Origin: Candidatus Eiseniibacteriota bacterium
GTDB lineage: Bacteria > Eisenbacteria > RBG-16-71-46 > CAIMUX01
Direction of reading: 5' to 3'
NCBI GenBank assembly: GCA_016712505.1
Contig: JADJQY010000002.1
Span: forward strand, 682,001-746,000
DNA: 64,000 nucleotides
Positions 51,271 to 60,563 of this stretch are shown here, one piece after another; positions within the stretch are counted from its first letter, which is position 1, and each line of letters begins with the position of its first letter. Below the pieces are notes generated by a model, which worked only from the letters and a program-made list of their open reading frames with translations, was not told the DNA's origin and did not search any database. The position numbers were made by a program, and so were the translations under genes.

Positions 51271-53523
51271 ATGTCGCAACTCAAAGTGGTGGGGAAGAAG
51301 TCCCCGGGGGATGGCATGGACGGTCCGGAGCGGATGAAGGAAACGATCGACCTCAGGTCCTACGGCCAGCTGATCTGGCGCCGGAAGTGGATCGTGATTC
51401 TACCGATGTTGCTGGCCAGCCTGGTCGGCTGGGTGGTGACCATGCCGCGCTTCATGCGGCCGGTCTACCAATGCACGGCCACGATGATGGTCGAGTTCCC
51501 GCGCGCCATGACGAAGGAACTGGCCGGGCTGGTCGCGAATCCCTCGATGGACGAGCGCCTGGCGCGACTTCAGAGCATGATCCAGAGCAATGAGTTCCTC
51601 AGCGTCCTGATCAGCAACACCAAGATGCGTGAGGACAAGTGGGTCCAGGAGTGGGCGCGCAAGAACCAGAAGCGGTATCCGGACATGACCGAGGCGGAGT
51701 TGGTCGACCTCTGGCTGATGCGCTACCTGCGGCAGTCGATCCATATGGAGCAGTCGCAGAAGGGGATGGCCAACCAGGTCGAAGTGGCGGTCGCCGACTA
51801 CTACCCGGAACGGGCCCGGGATCTGGTCCAGAGCATCACTCAGGGGGTGATCGAGGCCTCGCGCGCGACCCAACTCCGATTGACCCAGGGAACGGAGGAC
51901 TTCTCGTCCTCACAGTTGGCCGATTACCGGACCAAGCTCCAGGAGGCCGAGCGCCGGTTGGAGGACTTCCAGTCCAGCCAAGCCTACAAGAAGGTGCGTC
52001 CGACGATGCTCACCGAGGCGATCCTGCCTCGGGCGGAGCAACTCCGGAGTGACGCCCGTGAGGATCTGAGTCGGCAGCAGTCGGACCTGGCCTCGCTGGG
52101 CACGCAGTTGCGTGGGCTCAATGTCTCCGTCGATCGTCTCGAGCAGCTGCTCGATCGTGGCTCCGCCGCTGCGCAGCTAGGCCAGGGTCGGGCGCTGGAG
52201 GAGACCTACGTCCGCCAGACCCTGATCGAGGTGACTGCTCCGTCGATGGCGAGTCAGGCCACGGCGCTGCAGCTGGCCCGGATCGTCGAGGGGATCCGGA
52301 CCGACAGCCGCGCGGCAGTGACGAATCTGGTCGGCGGCAACGCCGCGGCGCAGGGTCTGGCCGAGGAGTATCTGGCTACCCGGGCACGGATCGACCTGGC
52401 GCGCGCGCGGGTCGGCAACTTCGACGCCGAGTTCCGCGCCTTCTCCGATCGCCTGGTCTCCGCCCCCGAGGCCGACATCGAACTTCGCCGCCTGCAGCAG
52501 GCGGCCGACCAGGCGCGCGGGGTGTACAACGCGCTCAACACCCAGCTGACCTCGGCCCAGCTCTCCTCGGCCTACGAGTCGAGCGTGGTCGGGGAGCGGA
52601 TCAGCGTGCTCGAGCCGCCGCAGCGACCGCTGAAGCCGATCAAGCCGAAGCGGACCGCGATCGTGCTCATGTCGGTAATGATGGGACTCGCGCTCGGGGT
52701 GCTTGGCGCCTTCGTGATCGAACAGCACGACAGCTCCTTCCGCGACGTCCGCGACCTGGAGGAGGCGATCGGGCTCAAGGTGATCGGTACCATCCCTGCC
52801 ATCCCCGAAATCAAGAAGCGCCCGAACCGCACGGCCCGTGACGGCTTTCTGGCCTTCCTCGACGACTCTCCGGCCTACCGGGAGTTCCGCCGCACCGCCC
52901 TGGCGCTCTTGCGTGGACCGGACGGCGGGCCGGGCACGCTGCTCGTGACCAGTGCCCGCAGCGAGGAAGGCAAGTCGACCGCCGCGACCTGTCTCGCGAT
53001 GGCGGTGGCGAAGGAACTTCCGCGGGAGCGGATTATCCTGGTCGATCTCGACTTCCGGAAGCCGAGTCTTGGCCGCTATCTCGGCATGCCGAACGAGGCG
53101 GTGGACGTCACGACCATGGTGCGCGATCGACGCTGGAACGACGCCGCGCTGCGGCCGACGGTGGTTCCGAATCTGATGGTGATCACCGCCCAGGGCGGAT
53201 CCCCCCTGGCGGCCGAAGGAGTGACCGAGGAAGCCTTCGTCTGGCTGTTGGCCGAGCTGAAGCGCCACGCCGATCGGATCGTGATCGATGGACCGCCGAA
53301 CCTGCCGGTCCCGGATCCACTGATCATGGCGCCGCTGGTCGAGTCGGTTCTGGTCGTGGTCAAGGCGGGCTCGACCCCGAGCGAGACCGTGCGGCGGAGC
53401 GTCGACCTTCAGCGGCAGTTTGCCGACAATCTGATCGGCGTCTTGATGAACAACGTGTCCGAGGTGCTTCCGTACTACTACCAGTACAAGCACTACGGCG
53501 ATGGATACCGCGCCCGTGGCTGA
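51271..53523 (+). CDS. wzc: Wzc-like polysaccharide chain-length protein with tyrosine-kinase domain
   Basis: A 750-residue bitopic protein. A Wzz-type N-terminus (LRSYGQLIWRRKWIVILPMLLASLVG), a long coiled-coil periplasmic part, and a second membrane segment (IVLMSVMMGLALGVLGAFV) frame it. The cytoplasmic BY-kinase has SARSEEGKSTAA (Walker A), IILVDLDFRKP (Walker A') and RIVIDGPPN (Walker B). The Tyr-rich tail YYYQYKHYGDGY is the usual autophosphorylation cluster. It would set chain length and drive polymerisation or export with the Wza protein. Starts 4 bases after the wza stop; the exosortase ATG lies inside its last 23 bases. Confidence 0.9.
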   Translation: MSQLKVVGKKSPGDGMDGPERMKETIDLRSYGQLIWRRKWIVILPMLLASLVGWVVTMPRFMRPVYQCTATMMVEFPRAMTKELAGLVANPSMDERLARLQSMIQSNEFLSVLISNTKMREDKWVQEWARKNQKRYPDMTEAELVDLWLMRYLRQSIHMEQSQKGMANQVEVAVADYYPERARDLVQSITQGVIEASRATQLRLTQGTEDFSSSQLADYRTKLQEAERRLEDFQSSQAYKKVRPTMLTEAILPRAEQLRSDAREDLSRQQSDLASLGTQLRGLNVSVDRLEQLLDRGSAAAQLGQGRALEETYVRQTLIEVTAPSMASQATALQLARIVEGIRTDSRAAVTNLVGGNAAAQGLAEEYLATRARIDLARARVGNFDAEFRAFSDRLVSAPEADIELRRLQQAADQARGVYNALNTQLTSAQLSSAYESSVVGERISVLEPPQRPLKPIKPKRTAIVLMSVMMGLALGVLGAFVIEQHDSSFRDVRDLEEAIGLKVIGTIPAIPEIKKRPNRTARDGFLAFLDDSPAYREFRRTALALLRGPDGGPGTLLVTSARSEEGKSTAATCLAMAVAKELPRERIILVDLDFRKPSLGRYLGMPNEAVDVTTMVRDRRWNDAALRPTVVPNLMVITAQGGSPLAAEGVTEEAFVWLLAELKRHADRIVIDGPPNLPVPDPLIMAPLVESVLVVVKAGSTPSETVRRSVDLQRQFADNLIGVLMNNVSEVLPYYYQYKHYGDGYRARG

Positions 53524-54400
53524 GATCGGCGCTTCGGGTCAGCCGCTCGCCCGTCCGGAGAGCGGTCCGAGCGCGCCTGGGATTCTTCCGACGCGCGATC
53601 TCTGGATCGCGCTGGGCGTGGCGGCGCTGCTCTACGCCGTCGGCTTCCATCGGACCTTCGTGACGCTCTGGCGGACCTGGAACAACAACGACAACTACTC
53701 GCACGGATTCCTCATCCCCCCGATCACCATCTTTCTGATCTGGCGTCTGCGCGAGGAACTGCGCCTGCTTCCGATCCGTCCGAGCTGGCTCGGATTCGGG
53801 TGTCTGCTCGGCGCGGTGCTGGTCCAGGTCGTGGGAATTCGGGGGGACGTGACGATCTTTCAGGGCTACGCCGCCGTCGGCGTGCTCGCCGGGCTGGTCT
53901 GGACCTGGTTCGGTTGGGCCTGGCTCCGCAAGCTCGCGTTTCCGCTCGCCTTTCTGACCTTCATGATCCCGTAGTTCCCCTGGTTTCTCCACCAGGTCAG
54001 CTTCCGGCTCAAGGTGGTGGCGGCGAACAGCGCGGTCTGGCTTTCGCAGCAGCTGGGCGTGGATGTCTCGCAGCGGGGAATGGACCTCTACTTTCCCACC
54101 GGCACGCTCACGGTGGAGAACGCGTGCAGCGGGCTGAACTCTCTGGTCGCGCTCATGGCCCTCGGAGCGCTCTTCGCCTATCTGGGGAATGGCGCCGCCT
54201 GGCGACGCTGGCTGCTCTTCTTTGCCGCCATGCCGGTCGCGGTCATCGCGAACATTCTGCGCCTGGCTTCCCTCTGCGTGATGGCGGTGTTCACTTCGGC
54301 CCAGACCGCCTCCGGCCACTTCCACGACGTGGGCGGTTTCGTCCTCTTCGGCATGGCCCTCCTGCTGCTCGGCGCGATCAAGAAGGTGCTGCAATGCTGA
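53501..54400 (+). pseudogene. Exosortase with in-frame TAG at 53972
   Basis: Two frames that are in the same phase make a single exosortase of about 299 residues interrupted by TAG at 53972-53974. Before it lie five membrane segments (DNYSHGFLIPPITIFLIWRL and more). After it, VENACSGLNS gives the catalytic Cys, VIANILRL the Arg and FHDVGGF the His. The site itself reads Ile-Pro-stop-Phe-Pro-Trp, where Leu is usual. All catalytic residues are after the stop, so without readthrough the product is dead. The gene after it is an EpsI-type partner. Many genes here end in TAG, so the codon is not generally reassigned. Confidence 0.82.
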
Positions 54401-55023
54401 TCCGTCCGCGCGTGGTCGCTTCGCTGCTGCTCCTGGGACTGCTTGCCGCCTATGTGCTCCTGCTCCCGCCCGGCACCGCGGGGGAGACCCATCTCGCCTC
54501 CCTCCCGGCGGAGATCGCCGGGTTCCGCTCGACCGACCTCGAGCTGGAGCAGGCGGTTCTGGACGACCTCAATCCGGACGGGATCCTGGTGCGTCGTTAC
54601 GAGCGCGCGGGCGTCCCGCCGGTCTGGCTGGTCATCGTCTACTTCGAGAACGCGCGCCTCGGCGCCCACGATCCTGAGCTCTGCTACCGTTCGCAAGGAT
54701 TCGAGGTCGGTAACCGACCCGACGCGACGCTGACCACCGGACTCGGGCCGGTCCCGTGCCGGGTGTTCGACGCGGTGCGCGGGGAGCGCAACGAGCTGGT
54801 CAACTACTTCTGGTACACCGCCGGGCGACGTGCCCTGGCCGAGGTCAAGACGTTCCGGGACGAGATGTTCTTCCAGGGATTGAAGAGCAACCGCTCGTTC
54901 GGTGCGTTCGTCCGGATTTCCACCCTGGTCGAAGGCGACCGTGCGGTCTCCGAGGCGGTGCTGAACCGTTTCGTGCAGGAACTCGCGCCGGTGCTGCCGC
55001 AGATGTTCCCCGAAGAAGGATAG
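54394..55023 (+). CDS. EpsI-family exosortase-associated protein
   Basis: A 209-residue protein with an N-terminal membrane segment (VVASLLLLGLLAAYVLLLPPG). The domain has FENARLGAHDPELCYRSQGFEV, typical of DUF3485/EpsI with its Cys, and YFWYTAGRRALAEVKTFRDEMFF. EpsI follows exosortase genes in exopolysaccharide loci and works with them at the membrane. It overlaps the exosortase stop (ATGCTGA). That this gene is intact suggests that either the exosortase TAG is recent or EpsI works alone. Confidence 0.87.
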   Translation: MLIRPRVVASLLLLGLLAAYVLLLPPGTAGETHLASLPAEIAGFRSTDLELEQAVLDDLNPDGILVRRYERAGVPPVWLVIVYFENARLGAHDPELCYRSQGFEVGNRPDATLTTGLGPVPCRVFDAVRGERNELVNYFWYTAGRRALAEVKTFRDEMFFQGLKSNRSFGAFVRISTLVEGDRAVSEAVLNRFVQELAPVLPQMFPEEG

Positions 55024-55036
55024 GAAGGAGGTCGGA

Positions 55037-55873
55037 GTGCTGTCGCAGCTCAATCTGGGCTTCTGGGCGCTCTGGGAAAGCTTCAAAGGAATGAAGCGAT
55101 GGAAGGTCTGGGCGCCGTTCTTGGTGCTTGGCATCGCGCAGCTCCTGCTGGTGCTTGCCCTGACGCAGTTTCATCAGCCGATGTTCGCCTGGTTGTTCGT
55201 GCCGATCCTGGAACGGACCTTCGGGCCGGAGGTGCTGCACTACCCGAACTTCTTCCTCGCGCTGCCCGATCTGTTCTCGCGGATCAACATGTTCATGGAT
55301 TTCCTGCTCGGAGCCTTCACCATCGGAGTGGCTGCCCTGATCATCTGGCGAAGCGCAGCGCGCGAGCGGAGCGGCACCCCCTGGTCGGATGCGGGCAAGC
55401 GCTACTTTGCGCTCCTGCTCGGACGGCTTCCGGCCTTCCTGCTCATCCTGGCGATGTCGGCCGGTCTTCCGCTCCTGGTTGGCCCGCCCCAGGATGGCGA
55501 GTTCAGCGGAAACCAGATCCGGATCGTGCGTTACGGCAGCTTCCTGCTCGGTATCGTGATCGAAGCGCTGTTCGTCTACACTCCTGTCCTCCTGGTGGTG
55601 GAACGGCGAAAGATCGGCTCGGCCCTGGCGGCCGCGGTCCGTCTCTTCCTGCGCACGCCGGTTGCGACCCTGCTCCTGGTCTTCCTCCCGAACCTCCTGC
55701 AGCTGCCCCTGTCCGCCGTGCTGCGGCGGGCGGACCTGATCAAGGACAAGCTCAGCCCGGAGATGATCGCCGTGATGGTCATGTTCACCATCGCGGGTTA
55801 CCTCCTGGTCAACTACCTGATGATCGCCAGCGCGGTCCGCGTCTACGGCGCGCGGGCGGAGGAGGTCCGATGA
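55037..55873 (+). CDS. Polytopic membrane protein of the exopolysaccharide locus
   Basis: A 278-residue protein from a GTG with AAGGAGG upstream. About six membrane segments: WAPFLVLGIAQLLLVLAL, MDFLLGAFTIGVAALIIW, LPAFLLILAMSAGLPLLV, YGSFLLGIVIEALFVYTPVLLVV, TPVATLLLVFLPNLLQLPL and MVMFTIAGYLLVNYLMIAS. The order resembles DUF975/GlpM-like or YIP-type proteins but I do not recognise a family. It is co-directional and overlaps the next gene as ATGA, so it is part of the polysaccharide operon. Confidence 0.7.
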   Translation: MLSQLNLGFWALWESFKGMKRWKVWAPFLVLGIAQLLLVLALTQFHQPMFAWLFVPILERTFGPEVLHYPNFFLALPDLFSRINMFMDFLLGAFTIGVAALIIWRSAARERSGTPWSDAGKRYFALLLGRLPAFLLILAMSAGLPLLVGPPQDGEFSGNQIRIVRYGSFLLGIVIEALFVYTPVLLVVERRKIGSALAAAVRLFLRTPVATLLLVFLPNLLQLPLSAVLRRADLIKDKLSPEMIAVMVMFTIAGYLLVNYLMIASAVRVYGARAEEVR

Positions 55874-57390
55874 GCCGCCTCCCAGGTTTCCGCGCCCGCC
55901 TCGGCTGGGTGCTCCTCCTCGGGGCGCTCTCTACCGGCTGTGGCGACACGCCGTTGGCCTCGCGCTATGCCGCGGAGAAGTCGCTCTTCCGCGCGCGCAA
56001 ACTGTTGATCAGGATTGCCAACAAGCCGGAGGCGGCCGAAACCACGCGGACCGAAGCGATCGCCGCCTTGGAACGGCTGCTCGAGGAGTATCCGCTCACC
56101 CGCGTCGGCTCGGATGCCCGCGAGCGCCGGGCCCTGGGCGAGGTCCGCGTGGCCTCCGCCGCGCACCTCGCCGTGCTCTACCGGGAGACCAAGCAACAAC
56201 AGAAGGGGATCCGGCTCCTCAGTTCGATGCGCGGCGAAACGAAGGGGGAACCGGAACTCGCGCTCCGGATCCACGGCGATCTGATCGCCCTCCTCTCACG
56301 TCCGCTCCAGCCGGATAGCCTGGCGTTGGTGTTGCGTGAGGTGGCGGAGGATCTCGAACCGTGTCTGCCCGACGGCCGACCGATTCCGCTCGTGCTGACC
56401 GCGCCGCTTCAGGTCGTCGACCTGCTCGAAAGCACCGGCCAGACGGCTCGCGCCGCGGTCGAGCTGGAGGCGGCCCGCGCGTACTACGATGACGTGGTTC
56501 GACGCTACCCCGGCCGGGAAGTGGAGGTCGCAGCCCGGCTGCAGGCGGTCAAGGTCGCGCTGAAGCAGGGGGACCTCGGGGATGCGGACGGGGACCTGAG
56601 CGCGGCCGCTGCGCTCTCCGGGGCCGGACCGTATGAGGCCGCGATTCTCTTCTCCCAGGGGAGCGTTCGCCTCCAGGTGAAACGGGACGCGCGGGGGGCG
56701 ATCGCCGCCTTCTCGGAAATGGTGCGCAAGTACCCGGACGATCGGAATGCCCCGGAGGCGATGCTCCAGATCGGCGCCTCGCTGAACGCGCTCGGGCAAC
56801 CGGACTCGGCCATCGCGTACCTCGGTCGCGTCGAAGGAGCCTACCCGCGCGATCCCAGTGCGGCGGCCAGCGCGCGGCTGGCGATCGCCCGCGTCCAGGG
56901 GCAGCAGAAGCGCTGGGCGGAGGCGATCCGGACCCTTCGCGGTCTCACCGCGGAGTACCCGCGCACCGCTCCTGGTTTGCTCGCCCCGCTGGAGGTGGTC
57001 GCCGCAGTGCGGGCTTCGGCCGACGCCGCGGCGTCGAAGGCGGCACTGCTGGAGGCAGCTACGACCTACGAGCGACTGGCGAATGATCTCGCGGCCGATC
57101 CCGCGAGTCGGGCGATGACCCCGATTGCCCTCGACCACCTGGCCGAGGTGTACGAGGAGCTCGGGGACTGGAACAAGGCGGTGAACGCGCTGATGACCCG
57201 GGCACAGAACTTCCCCGATGACGTTCGCTCGCCGTTGGTCTACGTCCACGCCGCCGGACTCCAGGCGGAGATGCTCAAGGACCGGGCCGCCGCGATCCGC
57301 ACGCTCGAGCTGCTGGTCGGACGCTATCCGGATCTTCCCCTCTCGGAGCAGGCGCGCACGAAGATCGAGCAGCTCAAGGGGAACTCGTGA
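55870..57390 (+). CDS. TPR-repeat lipoprotein of the exopolysaccharide locus
   Basis: A 506-residue protein. LLLGALSTGCGD gives a lipoprotein signal (Cys near 23). The rest is helical and made of about ten TPR-like repeats, for example AIAALERLLEEYPLTRVGSDAR, AIAAFSEMVRKYPDDRNAPEAML, AIAYLGRVEGAYPRDPSAA and AIRTLELLVGRYPDLPLSEQA. Such proteins act in the periplasm as scaffolds for export machines, comparable to PelB, AlgK or BamD. Its place between the membrane protein and the ligase/polymerase supports a role in polysaccharide export. ATGA overlap before, GTGA overlap after. Confidence 0.8.
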   Translation: MSRLPGFRARLGWVLLLGALSTGCGDTPLASRYAAEKSLFRARKLLIRIANKPEAAETTRTEAIAALERLLEEYPLTRVGSDARERRALGEVRVASAAHLAVLYRETKQQQKGIRLLSSMRGETKGEPELALRIHGDLIALLSRPLQPDSLALVLREVAEDLEPCLPDGRPIPLVLTAPLQVVDLLESTGQTARAAVELEAARAYYDDVVRRYPGREVEVAARLQAVKVALKQGDLGDADGDLSAAAALSGAGPYEAAILFSQGSVRLQVKRDARGAIAAFSEMVRKYPDDRNAPEAMLQIGASLNALGQPDSAIAYLGRVEGAYPRDPSAAASARLAIARVQGQQKRWAEAIRTLRGLTAEYPRTAPGLLAPLEVVAAVRASADAAASKAALLEAATTYERLANDLAADPASRAMTPIALDHLAEVYEELGDWNKAVNALMTRAQNFPDDVRSPLVYVHAAGLQAEMLKDRAAAIRTLELLVGRYPDLPLSEQARTKIEQLKGNS

Positions 57391-58907
57391 GTCGACCGGC
57401 GGAAAAGGACGGGCCGATCGGTCGGCTCTCTCCGGAGGCCGCAGCCGGCGGCGGAGGGCCGGCGCGACCGCGTCCGCTCTTCGAGCCGGAGCCCCGTCCC
57501 ACCTGGCGGCCCGGCCCAAAGACGCTCGGGTTCGCGGTCTCCCTGCTCGCCGTGGTGCTGGTCTGCGCATTCGCGTTTGCGCATTACACCCTGCAGCAGG
57601 CACCCCACCGCCTCTGGAAGGTGCTCGCCGGCGTGGTGCTCGGGACCGTGTTCGTCCTTCGTCCCAGCATCTCGCTCTGGGCCTTGCCCCTGGCGTTTGC
57701 CTTCAAGGAGCTGCTGCCCAAATCTCCGATTCCGATGCTCAACGCGCAGAACCTGCTGACCTACGTTCTGCTCATCAACTGGCTGGCCACGGCGACCTTT
57801 CAGCGCCGGCGGTTGTTCGAACCCAGCACCCTCAATCGTCCCCTGGCCGCGCTCCTCGGCTGGTTCCTTCTCTCCTGGGTGCACGGCGAGCTCGAGGGGG
57901 GCTACGGCGTAGCGGTCCACAAGAGCCTGCAGATGTTCATCAACCAGATGATCGGGTTCGTCCTCTTCTACGCACTTGTGGCGCACATCCGGACGCCCCG
58001 GGACGTCCGGCGGCTCACCGTCTGGTACTGCATCGCAACCGGTGTGGGGGTCGTGAGCCTTCTGACCGAATACGCGGAATACGGCGGAGACCACCGGGTG
58101 GGCGGCGCGATCGAGGATCTGAACATCGCCGGCGCGTTCTTCGCCATGAATGGCCTCTTCGCCATGGGAATGATCCGGGCGCAGGGCATCAACATCTGGC
58201 AACGGATCGGAATGATCGGGGCCACGCTCGGGTCGGTGACCTCCGTGCTGCTGACCGGATCGCGGGGCGCGCTGCTCGGACTGCTGGGCGGGAGCCTGCC
58301 CCAGGCGATTCGCTCGGGCGTGATCGGCGTGACGACGGTGGCGGTGCTCGCCGTCGGTCTGAATCTCTGGGCGCCGCCTGTGATCCGCGATCGCATGGAC
58401 AGCACCTGGCACGCACTGTCCGGAGGCGAGGAGGGGGGCGGCGACTTCGATTCGGTCAATGATTCGTCCGGGGGGCGGCTCGACATCTGGATCGGGGTGC
58501 TCAACATCGCGGCTCAACGTCCGGTGTTTGGCGTCGGGCTCTACCGCCTGGCCGAGAACCTCGAGATGGAGATTGGTCGCTACAAGGTGGCGCACAACCT
58601 CTACCTCGAGTTGCTGGGGGAGACCGGCCTGCCCGGCTTGCTGATTTTCATCTGGCTGATGCGCCGCTGTTTCAAGCTCGGGCAGGCGCTCGAACCGTAC
58701 GGGGGGTTTGCCGGGTCGCTCGGCTCTGCTTACATCTTTGCCCTCGTCGGCCTGTTGATTGCCAACATCTTCGGTCAGCGGCTGAATCACTTCAGCATGA
58801 ACGGCAGCTTGGCCTACCTCTCCGCCCTGGCGGTGCGGGCGCACCAGTTCGAGTACGAGGCGTGGCGCGCCAAGCGGGACGCCCTGGCGGCGAAGACCGA
58901 GGCGTAA
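57387..58907 (+). CDS. O-antigen ligase/Wzy-like polymerase
   Basis: A 506-residue membrane protein with about ten membrane segments. A Pro/Arg-rich N-terminus (residues 1-45) is followed by the Wzy_C/O-antigen-ligase region: SRGALLGLLGG, DSSGGRLDIWIGVLNIAAQRPVFGVG and AHNLYLELLGETGLPGLLIFIWLM. The Arg and His of this region are the residues implicated in polymer transfer. It would polymerise or attach the exopolysaccharide at the outer face of the inner membrane. Translated from a GTG overlapping the previous stop. Confidence 0.83.
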   Translation: MSRPAEKDGPIGRLSPEAAAGGGGPARPRPLFEPEPRPTWRPGPKTLGFAVSLLAVVLVCAFAFAHYTLQQAPHRLWKVLAGVVLGTVFVLRPSISLWALPLAFAFKELLPKSPIPMLNAQNLLTYVLLINWLATATFQRRRLFEPSTLNRPLAALLGWFLLSWVHGELEGGYGVAVHKSLQMFINQMIGFVLFYALVAHIRTPRDVRRLTVWYCIATGVGVVSLLTEYAEYGGDHRVGGAIEDLNIAGAFFAMNGLFAMGMIRAQGINIWQRIGMIGATLGSVTSVLLTGSRGALLGLLGGSLPQAIRSGVIGVTTVAVLAVGLNLWAPPVIRDRMDSTWHALSGGEEGGGDFDSVNDSSGGRLDIWIGVLNIAAQRPVFGVGLYRLAENLEMEIGRYKVAHNLYLELLGETGLPGLLIFIWLMRRCFKLGQALEPYGGFAGSLGSAYIFALVGLLIANIFGQRLNHFSMNGSLAYLSALAVRAHQFEYEAWRAKRDALAAKTEA

Positions 58908-58910
58908 TCG

Positions 58911-60197
58911 ATGCGGATTCTCTACCTCACGCAGTACTTCAACCTGCCGGACCAGGCGGGAGGAAGTCGGCACTACCAGTTCGCTCGCGCCTGGGCCCGG
59001 GCGGGGCACGACGTGTCGATCCTGTGCGGGCATGTGAACTACAAGACGGGCGCGGTGGTTCCGACCGAGCCGGGGAAGACATACTCGGTCGAGCACCATC
59101 CCGATGGGTTCAAGATTTACCGGCTCTGGGTCTATCACCGGTTCCAGAAGAGCTTCAAGAAGCGCCTCCTCTACTTCGCCAGCTACGCTGCCCACTCGGC
59201 CTTTCTCGGCTCGGGGTTCGATCGACCGGATGTGGTGTTCGCCTCGAGCACGCCGCTGACTGTCGGACTGCCCGGACTCGCTCTGGCCCGCCGGTTCCGC
59301 GTGCCGTTCGTCTTCGAATGCCGCGATCTCTGGCCGGAGGCAGCGGTTGCGGCGGGCGTGATGAAGAACCCGCGATTCATTCGCGGCGCCAAGAACCTGG
59401 CCGATTTTCTCTACCGAGGCGCCGACGAGATCGTCACCGTGACCGAGCGGATGAAAGAGGGAATCCTGGTCTACGGCGTGCCCGAGGCAAAGGTCACCCT
59501 GGTGCCCAACGGCGTGGACGACTGGATGATCCCTGAGTCGTTTCGCGACCAGAATCCGCTCGCGCGCTTCGCGGGAAAGAAGATCTGCCTCTACGTCGGA
59601 GCCCACGGGGTCTGGAACTACCTCGGGACGATCGTGGAGGCGGCGGCGCGGCTGCGCAATCGAGACGACATTGCATTCGTCTTCGTCGGGGACGGCGACC
59701 ATCGCCCGGCCCTGGAGGCGATGGCCCGGGAGCAGAAGCTCGACCAGGTGCATTTCCTCGGCGCGTTGCCCAAGGACCAGGCCTTCGCCGCCATGGTGCA
59801 TGCCGATCTCGGATTGATCACCTCGAGCGGCACTGCGCACTACCAGCAAATCTTGCCGAACAAGACGTTCGACTATCCGGCGGCCGAGCTCCCGATGGTG
59901 ATCGCTGCCGCCCCCGGGGAAATGGCCGACTTCATCCGCGATTCGGAGGGCGGTTGGCTCTGCCCCCCGGAGGATCCGCGCGCGCTGGCCGACACGATCG
60001 TCGCCGCCCTGGATCGTCCGGAGGCCGAGCGACGCGCCGCGGCGCGCGCCGGACGGGCGTTCGTGCTCGAGCACTACTACCGGCCACGGCTCGCGGAACG
60101 CCTGCTCGGGGTCTTCGAGCGGGCGGTGGAGCGCCGACGGGGGACGAAGAGGGGCCTGGAAGCAAAGGTCGGTAACCCAAGTAGCCGAAGCAATTGA
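58911..60197 (+). CDS. GT4 glycosyltransferase, WbuB-like
   Basis: A 428-residue GT-B enzyme. The N-terminus MRILYLTQYFNLPDQAGGSRHYQFARAW and VFECRDLWPEAAVAAG are typical of the WbuB/WcaI-like group. The donor half has VTLVPNGVDD, GKKICLYVGAHGVWNYLGTIVEAA, FVFVGDGDHRPALE and LPNKTFDYPAAELPMVIAA. It probably adds a sugar (often N-acetylfucosamine-like) to the lipid-linked unit. It starts 3 bases after the ligase/polymerase stop. The acceptor is unknown. Confidence 0.88.
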   Translation: MRILYLTQYFNLPDQAGGSRHYQFARAWARAGHDVSILCGHVNYKTGAVVPTEPGKTYSVEHHPDGFKIYRLWVYHRFQKSFKKRLLYFASYAAHSAFLGSGFDRPDVVFASSTPLTVGLPGLALARRFRVPFVFECRDLWPEAAVAAGVMKNPRFIRGAKNLADFLYRGADEIVTVTERMKEGILVYGVPEAKVTLVPNGVDDWMIPESFRDQNPLARFAGKKICLYVGAHGVWNYLGTIVEAAARLRNRDDIAFVFVGDGDHRPALEAMAREQKLDQVHFLGALPKDQAFAAMVHADLGLITSSGTAHYQQILPNKTFDYPAAELPMVIAAAPGEMADFIRDSEGGWLCPPEDPRALADTIVAALDRPEAERRAAARAGRAFVLEHYYRPRLAERLLGVFERAVERRRGTKRGLEAKVGNPSSRSN

Positions 60198-60323
60198 TGA
60201 AGCGCCCTGGGGCGCGACGCGATGGGCGCGGGGCGGTCTCCGCAGTCTGCACTCCTGGAAACAGTCCAAACTTGGAGCCGCCCCGACGCCCGTACACCCT
60301 CAGCGAAAGGACCGTTGTCCAGG

Positions 60324-60563
60324 ATGGAAGAAAGACTCACCCGCGTGGTCGGGAACGTGCTCAAGCGTGGGTTGGAGTACCGGCGAGACGAAGCCGCTTC
60401 GTTGCGTGACCTCGGCCTCGGGTCGTTGCGCATGATTCAGCTCATCCAGGATCTGGAACAGGAGTTCGCCATCCGGATCGAGGATGACGAGGTCGAACCG
60501 GAAAACTTCGACACGCTGGGCGACCTCCGGCAATTTATCGACCGGAAGCAGGCCGGCCGATGA
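60324..60563 (+). CDS. Acyl carrier protein
   Basis: A 79-residue acidic helical protein. The phosphopantetheine site is the Ser in LGLGSLRMIQLI (about residue 36). EFAIRIEDDEVEPENFDTLGDL fits helices 2-3 of the ACP fold. It is diverged from housekeeping AcpP and sits between a glycosyltransferase and a left-handed-helix acyltransferase, so it likely carries an acyl group for a sugar modification of the polysaccharide. It overlaps the next gene as ATGA. The ATG at 60324 is chosen since the fold begins right there. Confidence 0.82.
   Translation: MEERLTRVVGNVLKRGLEYRRDEAASLRDLGLGSLRMIQLIQDLEQEFAIRIEDDEVEPENFDTLGDLRQFIDRKQAGR

Noticed and set aside
53972..53974. TAG reassigned as a sense codon
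   Set aside because: Many normal genes in the window (for example the subtilisin-like gene at 1612 and proS at 32486) end in TAG at the expected length.
57324..60269. 981-codon minus-strand frame
   Set aside because: It is antisense to the ligase/polymerase and glycosyltransferase genes and has no RBS, signal or domain.
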